Below are positions 18,446 to 26,817 of a DNA stretch of 54,635 nt, in pieces (position 1 is the stretch's first letter; the number at the start of each line of letters is the position of its first letter). The notes below the pieces were generated by a model, which saw only the letters and a list, made by a program, of their open reading frames with translations, was not told the DNA's origin and did not search any database. Source of the DNA: Caldifarciminota bacterium SM23_42 (GTDB lineage: Bacteria; Hydrothermota; Tepidihabitantia; SM23-42); NCBI GenBank assembly GCA_001303785.1, contig LJUJ01000013.1:1-54635 (forward strand). Reading direction: 5' to 3'. A program made the position numbers and the translations under genes.

Positions 18446-19027
18446 ATGAAGGAAGTGTTTGAACTGAAGAGTCTGGAGCAAGTGAAAGTCATGGCTCATC
18501 CCTTAAGGGTGCAGCTACTAGAAGCCTTCGCATGTAATCCGAGAACCGCTAAACAGGTGGCTGACTCGCTTGGGCAGCAGCCGACAAAACTCTATCATCA
18601 CGTGGAGATTTTGGAACGTGCGGGTTTAATAAAGCTCGTCAAGACACGGAAGAAACGCGGCACTCTGGAGAAATACTACCGCACAGTGGCGAATCAATTC
18701 TCCGTGGATAGCAAGTTGTTCCGGATGCAAGCACAGGGTAAGGAAGTGCTCGGCGAATTCCAGGCAATGTTTGCATCAATGCTTGAGAATACTCTGTCTG
18801 AGGTTAACGAAAGCATCGCTGCGAAACTGATAAAACCGGGGAAAGAGGAAAGGCAAGCTACCGCGGCTCGTACCCACATCCGTACAACTCCGGAACAAAT
18901 AAAGAAATTGGAGAGGAAAATTCGGATGTTACTGAAAGAATTTGACAGCGCCGAGTGGAAAAAAGACGGCCTCGAATATGGATTGACCTTGGTTTTCTAT
19001 CCAGTGTTCAAGAAGAAAGGAAGGTAA
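18446..19027 (+). CDS. ArsR-family winged-helix transcriptional regulator
   Basis: A 193-residue regulator with ribosome site AAGGAG. The winged helix is at about residues 10-75: VKVMAHPLRVQLLEAFACN, then TAKQVADSLGQQPTKLYHHVEILERAGLI, which contains the recognition helix, and a basic wing (KTRKKRGTLEKYYRT). The C-terminal half is helical, probably for dimerization, and lacks the CxC metal site of metal-sensing ArsR proteins. It has a consensus promoter with a tandem palindrome at the start site, which suggests autorepression. It leads a unit with the 19031 short frame and the retropepsin-like gene. The signal sensed is unknown. Confidence 0.9.
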   Translation: MKEVFELKSLEQVKVMAHPLRVQLLEAFACNPRTAKQVADSLGQQPTKLYHHVEILERAGLIKLVKTRKKRGTLEKYYRTVANQFSVDSKLFRMQAQGKEVLGEFQAMFASMLENTLSEVNESIAAKLIKPGKEERQATAARTHIRTTPEQIKKLERKIRMLLKEFDSAEWKKDGLEYGLTLVFYPVFKKKGR

Positions 19028-19030
19028 ACA

Positions 19031-19138
19031 ATGTTGTTCTGTTATTTATACCCTAACTACTATGAATTTTTCGATCCGTACAACGTATTACCAATAGAAA
19101 GAATTGTGGTAAGTATTGGTGATAGGAGGAAGTTATGA
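19031..19138 (+). CDS. Short frame coupling the regulator to the protease gene
   Basis: A 35-codon frame with ATG at 19031 and ribosome site GGAAGG 7 bases upstream. Its TGA overlaps the ATG of the next gene (ATGA at 19135-19138). The peptide is tyrosine-rich (starts MLFCYLYPNYYEFFDPYN). It could be a real small protein, or just a translated linker that couples expression of the downstream gene. I recognise no family. Confidence 0.35.
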   Translation: MLFCYLYPNYYEFFDPYNVLPIERIVVSIGDRRKL

Positions 19139-21000
19139 TTTCAAGGCGATTGATCCTCACATATTTGTTGAGTCTCACAGTATTGAGTGGCACATTTTTT
19201 GGCGAGAAGTCTTTAACTGATCCCCATGCAATCCTCGAAAAGCATTTTGAGGCGATTGGCGGATTGGAAAATTTGAAGGCAATGAAGACGATGTACCAGG
19301 AAGGTGCAATCGTAATTGAGGGTGCCGGGCTTGAGGGAACATTCAAGCAATGGAGCGAACGCCCGCTCAGGTTGAGGCAGGAAACAGACCTCAAAATAGT
19401 GAGTGAAGTATCAGGTGACAACGGGGAAGTAAGCTGGGTGGTTGACGCAAATGGGAAGGTGTTGATTAAACGGGATGAAAATACGTTAAAAGAACGCGAG
19501 GTGAGAAAACTGATGGAGGAATACGAATATATGAATTCGGAATCAGAATTTTTCACACTGACATTCGAGGGTGTTGAAAAGGTGAATGGCAAAGATTGCT
19601 ACGTTGTGAAGATCGCGAACACAATCAACCAAGATGTTCAGATTAATTTCTATAACAAATCAAATTTCTATCTGTTGAGAACGATGATCATCAAACCTGA
19701 TAACGAGGATCATATTACTTACTCAGATTTCCGCACGGTGGACGGAATGACTTTCCCGTTTCGTGAAAAGGTTAAAACCCTGCCAACTGGTGAGACAACC
19801 ACGGTGGAATATGCGAAGTATGCGTTTAACGTTGAAATCGACAATTCGCTTTTTGAACCACCGCAAGAAGATGTCGAGGATTTCGTCTTCATGAAAGGTG
19901 ATAATGCCGAAGACGTGCCGGTTGAGTTTATTGAAAGCCATATCTACCTGCCGGTCAATGTACTCGGCAAAGAAAGACTGTGGGTTCTGGACTGTGGGGC
20001 TTCGGTCAATGTTATTGATTCTAGTTTCGCTGCTGAGTTAAATCTTCAATTCGAAGGACCCATTAAGGGGCAGGGTGCTTCGGGAGTCGTCAACTTCTAT
20101 TTCGTTACTCTCCCGGCGTATACGGTAGGTAGCATTCAATTCCGGGAACAGAAGGTGCTCGCGCTTAGTTTTCGTGAAATCTTTCAGAGAGCCCTCGGTT
20201 TAGATGTTATAGGCATCTTAGGTTATGATTTTCTCTCGCGTTTTGTAACGAAAATCGATTATGCGAAGCAGACGTTGTCTTTCTATCATCCGTCGAAATT
20301 CGAATATCATGGTAATGGCAAAGTAATTGATTCACCGATTGAGGGTAGTATGTTTAGTCTGCCACTCACGGTTGACGGCGAATATTCAGGTAAATGGCGC
20401 TTGGATATAGGCGCACCGGATATTGATTTTCACTATCCATATACGAAGGCCAATGATCTGCTGAATCGGGAAGGCGTTGATGTTATTGTCGGTGATGCTG
20501 CTGGTTGGACTAAATCTAGGATATCACGATTTAGGACGATCGAGATTGACGGTTTCATTTTGGAAAATCCGCTGATTGGTATGCCATCTCAGGAAGGAAC
20601 TGGCAGTTTTGCGGAAGAGTCCATGATAGGAAACGTAGGTAATTCTTTTCTGCGTAACTTTGTGCTGTACATGGATTACAGCGATCAGAAGGTGATACTA
20701 GAAAAGGGAGATGATTTTGGCAAAGAATTTCAGCGGGGGAAAAGCGGGCTTCAGTATCTGTATAACGCGGACAATGACGTCGAAGTGCAATTTGTCTCAC
20801 CCAACACTCCGGCAGACGATGCGGGTTTTAAAGAAAGAGATATCATTACATCCATAAATGGAATTGAAGTCCAATACCTTGACGGCGTTATTGCCTTAAG
20901 AAAACTAATGAGGGCAGAAGCCGGTACGACTTATACAATCGGAATACTGCGGGAAGGCAAAACTTTCGACAAACAACTGACATTGAGGGATTTGTTCTGA
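19135..21000 (+). CDS. Exported tandem retropepsin-like protein with PDZ domain
   Basis: A 621-residue exported protein with ribosome site AGGAGG. Order: signal peptide (1-23), LolA/outer-membrane lipoprotein carrier-like beta domain (about 28-245), two retropepsin-like domains, PDZ domain (about 535-621, SPNTPADDAGFKERDIITSINGIEV). The first retropepsin motif is LDCGAS near D286, with partner ILGYDFLSRF; the second is LDIGAP near D424, with partner GNVGNSFLRNF. Canonical enzymes have D-T/S-G; here Thr/Ser is replaced by Cys and Ile, so activity is doubtful, although both aspartates remain. Tandem lobes could pair inside one chain as in pepsins. The nearby gene at 24199 is a related protein. 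Confidence 0.82.
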   Translation: MISRRLILTYLLSLTVLSGTFFGEKSLTDPHAILEKHFEAIGGLENLKAMKTMYQEGAIVIEGAGLEGTFKQWSERPLRLRQETDLKIVSEVSGDNGEVSWVVDANGKVLIKRDENTLKEREVRKLMEEYEYMNSESEFFTLTFEGVEKVNGKDCYVVKIANTINQDVQINFYNKSNFYLLRTMIIKPDNEDHITYSDFRTVDGMTFPFREKVKTLPTGETTTVEYAKYAFNVEIDNSLFEPPQEDVEDFVFMKGDNAEDVPVEFIESHIYLPVNVLGKERLWVLDCGASVNVIDSSFAAELNLQFEGPIKGQGASGVVNFYFVTLPAYTVGSIQFREQKVLALSFREIFQRALGLDVIGILGYDFLSRFVTKIDYAKQTLSFYHPSKFEYHGNGKVIDSPIEGSMFSLPLTVDGEYSGKWRLDIGAPDIDFHYPYTKANDLLNREGVDVIVGDAAGWTKSRISRFRTIEIDGFILENPLIGMPSQEGTGSFAEESMIGNVGNSFLRNFVLYMDYSDQKVILEKGDDFGKEFQRGKSGLQYLYNADNDVEVQFVSPNTPADDAGFKERDIITSINGIEVQYLDGVIALRKLMRAEAGTTYTIGILREGKTFDKQLTLRDLF

Positions 21001-21044
21001 GAGCGCGTGCGTGCCTGGTGCAACGTGTCCCTTATCAAAAAATG

Positions 21045-21066
21045 GGGGGAGTACTTGTGCTCCCCC
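21045..21066. terminator. Hairpin terminator after the retropepsin-like gene
   Basis: Stem GGGGGAG (21045-21051) with CTCCCCC (21060-21066) and an 8-base loop. It is preceded by AAAAAAT, so the minus strand reads into ATTTTTTGATAA; it is therefore strong in the minus direction and moderate in the plus direction. Confidence 0.75.
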
Positions 21067-21215
21067 TTCTGCATCAGGATAACGGTTAACGCTGACTGGG
21101 TTATGTAGTTCTCGATTCCCCCGCACCTTTACTGCGTAGCTATCTGTGAATACCCGAATAACTTGCCGATTGCACGCACACATTATCCCGTCGAAATCCT
21201 TGTGCCCGAAAAGGT

Positions 21216-21264
21216 GCGGTCTCGCTCGAACAGTACGACATGCGTAGGTTTAGAGCGAGACCGC
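21216..21264. repeat. 12-bp inverted repeat with a 25-base loop
   Basis: GCGGTCTCGCTC (21216-21227) and GAGCGAGACCGC (21253-21264) are perfect complements. Further units follow up to 21355 (TAGGGC ... GCCCTA). The whole 21067-21358 stretch looks like a dispersed-repeat patch without a gene. Confidence 0.6.
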
Positions 21265-21358
21265 CGTGGAATGGAGTGGAGGAGTCGAGAAGCAATGTAG
21301 GGCAAATCTTTAGGTTTGCAGATTCTTTTTTGCAGGGCGTAAAACCATGCCCTACTGA

Positions 21359-24019
21359 CTATCGTACGAGCAGTATTTTCTCTGTAATGCTATGGTCGTT
21401 GGTCGTCAGTCTAACGAAATAAACGCCACTGCCTAATTGACGATTAGCGTCGTCTGTACCGTCCCAACCAATCGTCGATGCACGATCCGTGATGCATGAT
21501 TCATGATTAAGAGATTTGACTAGCCGTCCTGCTGCATCGAAGATCTTCAATTCCGGGTTTTCTATCATGTATCGTGAATCGTGAATCATGAATCTGATAT
21601 TGGTGATGTGTGTGAATGGATTCGGTGAAGCGGTCAGATTATATCCTGCATTCTGTGCCTGCTGTCCTGTATGTTCTTCGATTCCTGTGAACGGATAGAA
21701 CGTACCCCAAACGCGCATGGCGTTGGCAGCGCGGGTGTTTATATATTGAGCCCATCCGGAATAGGTGACAAGAATGTCTGATCCGGCACCTTTGGTTGTG
21801 GCTGGATATAGCTGAAATCCTGGTTGCGTGGATACGGCGAAGCTATCGATCACCGTGCTGCTTGCATCGACCAGTGCGCCATAGAGATCAGTGACTGGAC
21901 CGTTACGATTGTCTTCCCACACTATCACGAAGTTGGTGCCGGCATACGAAACTGACGGTTTTGTCTGGTCACCGTTGGCGATCGAGATCTCGAAACCATC
22001 AGGGTCAAGCACGACGCCATTCTGAGTTACGCGTGCTCCGTAGATATCGTTTGAACCGTTACGTTCATCATCCCAAACGACGAGATAGTTGGTACCGTCA
22101 AAAGCAACTGAGGGATTGTCTTGGAATGACGTTGCAGTCGATACGAGAATACCGTTGGGATCGAGTACATTACCATTGGACGTTACACGTGCACCATAGA
22201 TGTCGTGCAGTCCGTTTCTATTATCCCGCCACACTACGAAATAATCTGAGCCGTCCGATGCAACTGATGCGCTATACTGAACTTCACCATTCGTGCAGAT
22301 GGCAATGCCTCCGGGATCGAGAACCATGCCATTAGTATCCAAGCGCGCACCATAGATGTCAGGGCTGGTATAACTGTCACGGTAGTCGATCCACACCACT
22401 AGATGGTTAAGATTGTTTGAGGCACAGTGCGGCGACATGGCCATACCTCCCGATGAGATATTTATGTAAGTCGGATTGAGGACAATGCCTTGCCTACTCA
22501 CGCGGGTGCCTTTGACTGCCCATGAACCACCTATATTGTGCGTCCAGACCACACAGTAGTTGTTGCCGTCGAAAGCGATCACCGGGGAATATTGACCAAA
22601 TGTAGCATTGCAGATGACAAAACTGGGAGAATCGAGAATGTTGCCGGCCGCATCGACCCGTGCCCCGTATATATCAGAAGAATATAGACCTGCACGTAAA
22701 TCACCCCAAGCAATTAAGAAATTTGCTCCATCGCAAGCAGCCGCAGGCTCATTTTGGAAAACTGCCGATAGAGAGATGTCGATACCAGCGGGATCAATAA
22801 CCGTACCGGCCGTGCTCACGCGCGAGCCGTAGATATCACCCGTGGGGTAGTCTCGGTCGTCGTGCCATGCCACCAGGTAGTCTGTGCTGCCAAATGCGAC
22901 TGCTGGCAGTCGTTTCTGTCCCTGGGTTACAGAAATGGGAATGCCTAGAGCATCGAGCACAATGCCCCCCTGATCGACACGCGCGCCGTAGATGTCTGGA
23001 TAAGTGCCATTTCTGTCGTCTTCCCATACAACAAGATAATTCGTACCATCAAAAGCAATCGCAGGACTGCATTCGGGGGACATAGGGTCCGCAGATATAG
23101 CAATGCCATTTGGTTCAAGGACAACTCCTGCAGTATCCATACGCGTACCGTAGATGTCACGCGCCGGTGAACGCCGATCTTCCCATACGATCAGAAAATC
23201 AGTACCGTCAAAATCTACCGAAGGAAGCAATTGATCCAAGGTATAATCGGATATTGCGATACCGTCGGTATCAATGACTATGCCGTTCACGCTTACCCTT
23301 GCACCATAGATATCACATCGACTGCTTGTAGTATCACGCGCGTCTTGCCAAACGACGAGATAATTCGTGCCATCAAAAGCAGCCGCGGGATATTTCTGAC
23401 TATGTGTAGTACTGCAAATTGGAATGCCATTCGGATCCAGTACGACGCCTGTTTGGGTCACGCGTGCACCACAGATATCTGGTGCTCCGGAACGCTCGTC
23501 TTGCCATACTACAAAATAATCCGTGCCATCAGAGATGATCGCAGGATGTCTTTGATGGGCACTTGCAGTTGAGATGGCGATACCGCTTGAGTCTAAGACG
23601 ACACCTGAAGTATTTAGCCGGGCACCGTAAATGTCAATGTCTGAGGAATTCCGACGATCCTGCCAGACCACCAGATATTCAGTACCATTAAAGGCTACTG
23701 CTGGAATGGCGTCGCAATAGTCTTGTAAATAATCATACGTTGCGGTCCCGATATGGATCCCTGCAGAATCAAGAAATATGCCCTGAGAATTGACGCGTGC
23801 ACAGTATATGTCAATCTGAGGATAGCAGCGCGTGTCTTCCCATACCACGAGGTGATTAGTCCCATCAAAGGCTACGCCAGGCCAAGTTTGGCTGCCTCGG
23901 CCCTGGGTATATATGACATTTGTGTCGACGAGAAAAGCATTCTCTCTCTCTGCGTGGACGAACGTCGTAATAAGCAAGATCATCATTACATAAAATAATA
24001 CATATTTGGTTCTGATCAT
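21359..24019 (-). CDS. Exported 13-repeat beta-propeller-like protein with C-terminal sorting domain
   Basis: An 886-residue exported protein with ribosome site AAAGGAG and signal peptide (1-23). The body is 13 repeats of about 58-62 residues with the pattern YLVVWxDxRN-xx-DIYGARV-xxxGxVLDPxGIxIS-xxxxQxxPAVAFDGTN. The ninth repeat is the most diverged (YCVVWTHNIGGSW). Repeats of this form are found in secreted proteins of WOR-3-like genomes and probably fold as propeller blades. It ends in a sorting domain beginning at SPNPFTHI and finishing GVYFVRLT ... LLVR. Both loops of that domain are built from 7-bp DNA repeats (see repeat entries). Function is unknown; surface binding or display is inferred. 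Confidence 0.8.
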   Translation of the reverse strand: MIRTKYVLFYVMMILLITTFVHAERENAFLVDTNVIYTQGRGSQTWPGVAFDGTNHLVVWEDTRCYPQIDIYCARVNSQGIFLDSAGIHIGTATYDYLQDYCDAIPAVAFNGTEYLVVWQDRRNSSDIDIYGARLNTSGVVLDSSGIAISTASAHQRHPAIISDGTDYFVVWQDERSGAPDICGARVTQTGVVLDPNGIPICSTTHSQKYPAAAFDGTNYLVVWQDARDTTSSRCDIYGARVSVNGIVIDTDGIAISDYTLDQLLPSVDFDGTDFLIVWEDRRSPARDIYGTRMDTAGVVLEPNGIAISADPMSPECSPAIAFDGTNYLVVWEDDRNGTYPDIYGARVDQGGIVLDALGIPISVTQGQKRLPAVAFGSTDYLVAWHDDRDYPTGDIYGSRVSTAGTVIDPAGIDISLSAVFQNEPAAACDGANFLIAWGDLRAGLYSSDIYGARVDAAGNILDSPSFVICNATFGQYSPVIAFDGNNYCVVWTHNIGGSWAVKGTRVSRQGIVLNPTYINISSGGMAMSPHCASNNLNHLVVWIDYRDSYTSPDIYGARLDTNGMVLDPGGIAICTNGEVQYSASVASDGSDYFVVWRDNRNGLHDIYGARVTSNGNVLDPNGILVSTATSFQDNPSVAFDGTNYLVVWDDERNGSNDIYGARVTQNGVVLDPDGFEISIANGDQTKPSVSYAGTNFVIVWEDNRNGPVTDLYGALVDASSTVIDSFAVSTQPGFQLYPATTKGAGSDILVTYSGWAQYINTRAANAMRVWGTFYPFTGIEEHTGQQAQNAGYNLTASPNPFTHITNIRFMIHDSRYMIENPELKIFDAAGRLVKSLNHESCITDRASTIGWDGTDDANRQLGSGVYFVRLTTNDHSITEKILLVR
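21476..21510 (-). repeat. Five tandem heptamers in loop 2 of the sorting domain
   Basis: Plus-strand units CGATGCA, CGATCCG, TGATGCA, TGATTCA, TGATTAA: 35 bp, unit length 7. They encode the stretch LNHESCITDRAS within the sorting domain. Unit TGATTCA is the reverse complement of the loop-1 unit TGAATCA. Confidence 0.75.
21564..21591 (-). repeat. Four tandem heptamers in loop 1 of the sorting domain
   Basis: Plus-strand units ATCATGT, ATCGTGA, ATCGTGA, ATCATGA: exactly 28 bp. They encode FMIHDSRYMIE, which replaces the short strand connection seen in unexpanded sorting domains. Confidence 0.8.
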
Positions 24020-24164
24020 GTTTGACTCCTTTTTCTACATTTTCATTCTAAGCAGTAATCCCACAATATGCTCACAGTCTGTCTCAACCCATGAAACAGG
24101 ATTCTAGATAAATTATACATGGCTTTGGTCGGAAGGCAAGCCTTCACGTCATGTTTGAAGAGGC

Positions 24165-24193
24165 TTGAGTCTTTAGCCTGTGGGGTATATAAT
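24165..24193 (+). promoter_or_regulatory. Promoter of the frameshifted retropepsin-like lipoprotein
   Basis: TTGAGT (24165-24170), 17-bp spacer, TATAAT (24188-24193), then 5 bases to the ATG at 24199 without a ribosome site, so the mRNA would be leaderless. Confidence 0.55.
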
Positions 24194-24198
24194 CATCC

Positions 24199-25190
24199 AT
24201 GTTAGGGCAAGAGTCAGCGATAATATTGATTCTCTGTGTGAGCTTACTTGTTTGCTCATGCACTTGCAGGCGCGATCGCCAGCCGAGAAATACCACTGGT
24301 CAACACGTTGCATTGAAGAATTCAGTGTCTGGCCAGAGCCTTTCAATACCATTTAAACTCTCAAGAAACAAGGTCATGTTGCCGGTTAGAATTGACGATT
24401 CGCGCGAGCTCAAAGTCATTTTGGATACGGGTATGCCTTCGAAGGACTTTTAGTGTACAACGTAGATTTGAGGGATAGCCTGAATCTCCCTAATGTCGTT
24501 GACGTGGAAGTGCCTGGTGCCGGAGAAGGTCCGGCTGCGACAGCAATCATGGCCGAATCAGTATCATTTTTCATTGGTGACGTAGAGTTCACAGATCAAA
24601 GAATCATCGTTCTTCAGGATAACATAATGAGAGGGTTTCCAAGTGACGGCGTTACCGGATATTCATTGTTCGGTAACTATGCAGTCGAGATCGACTACGA
24701 CCATATGATTATAAGACTTCACGAAAATTCGGATCAATTAGTTGATTCCTCTTGGGCGTGGATTCCGCTGACATTCAGGAACAACAAGCAAATCCCTTGG
24801 ATTGAGGCGGTGATAAGTATCAAGGGTGAAGCAAGAACAGCCGTTTCGCTCTATATCGACTTGGCATCAAGCGATGCGTTGGAGTTGCTGATAAGGGAGC
24901 GCATGAAGTTTGCACTGCCCGAGAGGCTTGAGGATTGTTATCTCGGTACAGGCCTCAGTGGCGATATCTATGGTAAGAAAGGAAGAATCGCTTCGTTGAT
25001 ACTGGGATCTGTTGATCTGGAAGATGTGGTTACGGCGTTTGCACCAGCCCACGCTAGATCCAAACAAGAGGGTGCGGATGGAATTATCGGCAGTGATGCA
25101 CTCAGACGATTTAACGTCATTTTTGACTACAAGAAATTACGGCTCTATATGAAGCCAAATTCTTATTTTAGTGAGCCTTTCCAGGAATAG
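24199..25190 (+). pseudogene. Retropepsin-like lipoprotein broken by a frameshift at the active site
   Basis: The frame from 24199 encodes a lipoprotein-type signal (ILILCVSLLVCSC) and runs to LDTGMPSKDF, where it stops at 24453. The second frame (24453-25190) continues the same protein. Reading back by one base after ATG CCT gives DTGMPFEGLLVYNVDLRDSLNL across the joint, so one base is missing near 24434-24440. Here the catalytic DTG is canonical, unlike the gene at 19135. The second half contains the flap and partner region (GVTGYSLFGNYAVEIDYD) and a second lobe-like unit ending GIIGSDALRRFNVIFDYKK. Either a recent loss of function, a sequencing error or, less likely, recoding; no classical slippery heptamer is present. 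Confidence 0.78.
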
Positions 25191-25251
25191 TTGTTATTAT
25201 GTGGACGTGGCGCAAAATTTGTCTGGGCGGGTCTTTGTGTTAAGTGTACCA

Positions 25252-25279
25252 TTGACATCCTTCCGATAACTCCTATAAT
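25252..25279 (+). promoter_or_regulatory. Consensus promoter of the Tat-exported aminotransferase gene
   Basis: TTGACA (25252-25257), 16-bp spacer, TATAAT (25274-25279). The leader is only about 10 bases, including the ribosome site AGGAGA. Confidence 0.88.
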
Positions 25280-25295
25280 TAATCAGGAGAATTAG

Positions 25296-26714
25296 ATGAC
25301 TAAAAATCGTGTAACACGTAGGGAGTTTATGCAAGCCTCGATTGCTGGCTTGAGCTTCATGTATTTACCTGGGATTGGCCGGCTGAATGCTCGGCCATTT
25401 GGGTTTACGCATTACGGCGAGACTTATGGGCGCTTGTGCTATAATGAAAATCCATTAGGACCGTCACCTCTTGCAATAGAGGCAATGCAGGAGGCCACAC
25501 AAAGAGCCCATCGCTATCCCGATTGGTTTAACGGCTCTCTGGAAAATCGGATCGCGTCACTTCACGACATGAACGCGAATAATATCTGTGCGGGAACCGG
25601 TGCAACCGAGATAATTCGTTTGATCGCGGATGCTTTCTTATCGGCAGGTGATGAGATGATTACTGCAAATCCAACCTATGCTCAGATGGCTTCCGAGGCC
25701 ACGGCTAATGGTGCAACAGTAGTCCATGTACCCGTTGGAGCGGACTATGTGATTGATTTGGATGCAATTGTAAAGGCGATCAATGGCAGAACCAGGCTCA
25801 TATCTTTGGTTAACCCCAACAACCCCCAGGCAACCGTCATCCGGAAGCAGGCCATGGAGCGTTTTATGTACTCACTACCCAGTCAAATTGTCGTTGTGGT
25901 AGATGAAGCATACCACAATTACGTGCAGACTTCTGACTATGAGAGTTGCATAAGGTATATCGATGAGGGCCTGCCAGTGATTGTGGTTCGCACTTTTTCA
26001 AAAATCTATGGCTTGGCCGGAGCTCGCATCGGCTATTCGGTGGCATCTGGTCAGTTTACCGCTCAGATAGGCTCATCCCAAAACTTTGGCATGGTGAGCA
26101 ACGTCAGTCAAGCTGCTGCACAGGCCGCGCTTGATGACGAGCAACATGTCATCAACACGGTTACGTTGAATAATCAGGCAAAAGAAATTCTCATCGCTGG
26201 GTTTGAATCGTTGGAATTGGAATATATTCCTTCTGAAACCAATTTCATGATGTTTAATACTGGCACAAGCGGCAGCATGGTCGCTTCCCGGCTCGCCGCC
26301 AAGGGATATCAGGTTCGTGTCGGCTGGGGAATGCCTCAGCATATTCGAGTGTCTACCGGTACGATTGAGGAGATGGAAGGATTTATCGAGGCTCTTGGTG
26401 AAATACTGAGACAGGGTTATGATGGCGAGACTCCACCGACATTTGGATTGAATCACATATATCCTAACCCGTTTAGTGCGCAATGTACGATAAGAATCTC
26501 GACCATGGGGAATGAAAAGGTTTCGCTGACAATATATGATACAGTTGGTAGAAAAGTACAGACACTTGCAAATGATGTGCTAGAGCCCGGTGTTCATCAT
26601 ATCAATTGGGATGGGAAAGATGTGCATGGTAGAAGGGTCGCCTCTGGAGTGTATATCATAAACCTTATGCAAGGTGAATTCGCGACAAGTGGTCGAATCA
26701 CCCTGGTTAGATAA
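25296..26714 (+). CDS. Tat-exported histidinol-phosphate-aminotransferase-like protein with C-terminal sorting domain
   Basis: A 472-residue fold-type I PLP protein. The N-terminus is a twin-arginine signal (VTRREFMQASIAGLSFMYL). The enzyme domain (about 45-375) follows the HisC subfamily: NENPLGPSP, GTGATEII, NPTYAQM, NPNNPQ, DEAYHNY, and the PLP lysine K236 in TFSKIYGLAGARIGY. The end (about 385-472) is a sorting domain (IYPNPFSAQCTIRISTM ... GVYIINLMQ ... LVR). Tat export carries folded, cofactor-loaded proteins, so delivery of a PLP enzyme to the outside is consistent. A cytoplasmic histidine-biosynthesis role is therefore unlikely; an extracytoplasmic amino-acid or cell-wall amine substrate is inferred. 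Single gene with its own promoter. Confidence 0.88.
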   Translation: MTKNRVTRREFMQASIAGLSFMYLPGIGRLNARPFGFTHYGETYGRLCYNENPLGPSPLAIEAMQEATQRAHRYPDWFNGSLENRIASLHDMNANNICAGTGATEIIRLIADAFLSAGDEMITANPTYAQMASEATANGATVVHVPVGADYVIDLDAIVKAINGRTRLISLVNPNNPQATVIRKQAMERFMYSLPSQIVVVVDEAYHNYVQTSDYESCIRYIDEGLPVIVVRTFSKIYGLAGARIGYSVASGQFTAQIGSSQNFGMVSNVSQAAAQAALDDEQHVINTVTLNNQAKEILIAGFESLELEYIPSETNFMMFNTGTSGSMVASRLAAKGYQVRVGWGMPQHIRVSTGTIEEMEGFIEALGEILRQGYDGETPPTFGLNHIYPNPFSAQCTIRISTMGNEKVSLTIYDTVGRKVQTLANDVLEPGVHHINWDGKDVHGRRVASGVYIINLMQGEFATSGRITLVR

Positions 26715-26737
26715 TTACCCTGCTTAGAATAATACCA

Positions 26738-26765
26738 TTGACAAACTCGTCTTTTTACATATACT
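26738..26765 (+). promoter_or_regulatory. Promoter of the NicO-type transporter gene
   Basis: TTGACA (26738-26743), 16-bp spacer, TATACT (26760-26765); the gene starts at 26818 with ribosome site GAAAGGAG. Confidence 0.82.
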
Positions 26766-26817
26766 TATTTCGTAACACTTCTGTCAAAATAGTAACACAT
26801 GTTGAAAGGAGAATACT

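Noticed and set aside
21400-23990. Regularly spaced similar DNA segments as a possible CRISPR array
   Set aside because: They are codon-level repeats of a 58-62 residue protein repeat in a single open frame, with diverged copies; there are no short identical repeats with unique spacers.
24434-24446. Classical -1 slippery site at the protease frameshift
   Set aside because: The bases around ATG CCT TCG do not form the X-XXY-YYZ pattern, and no stimulating hairpin is evident.
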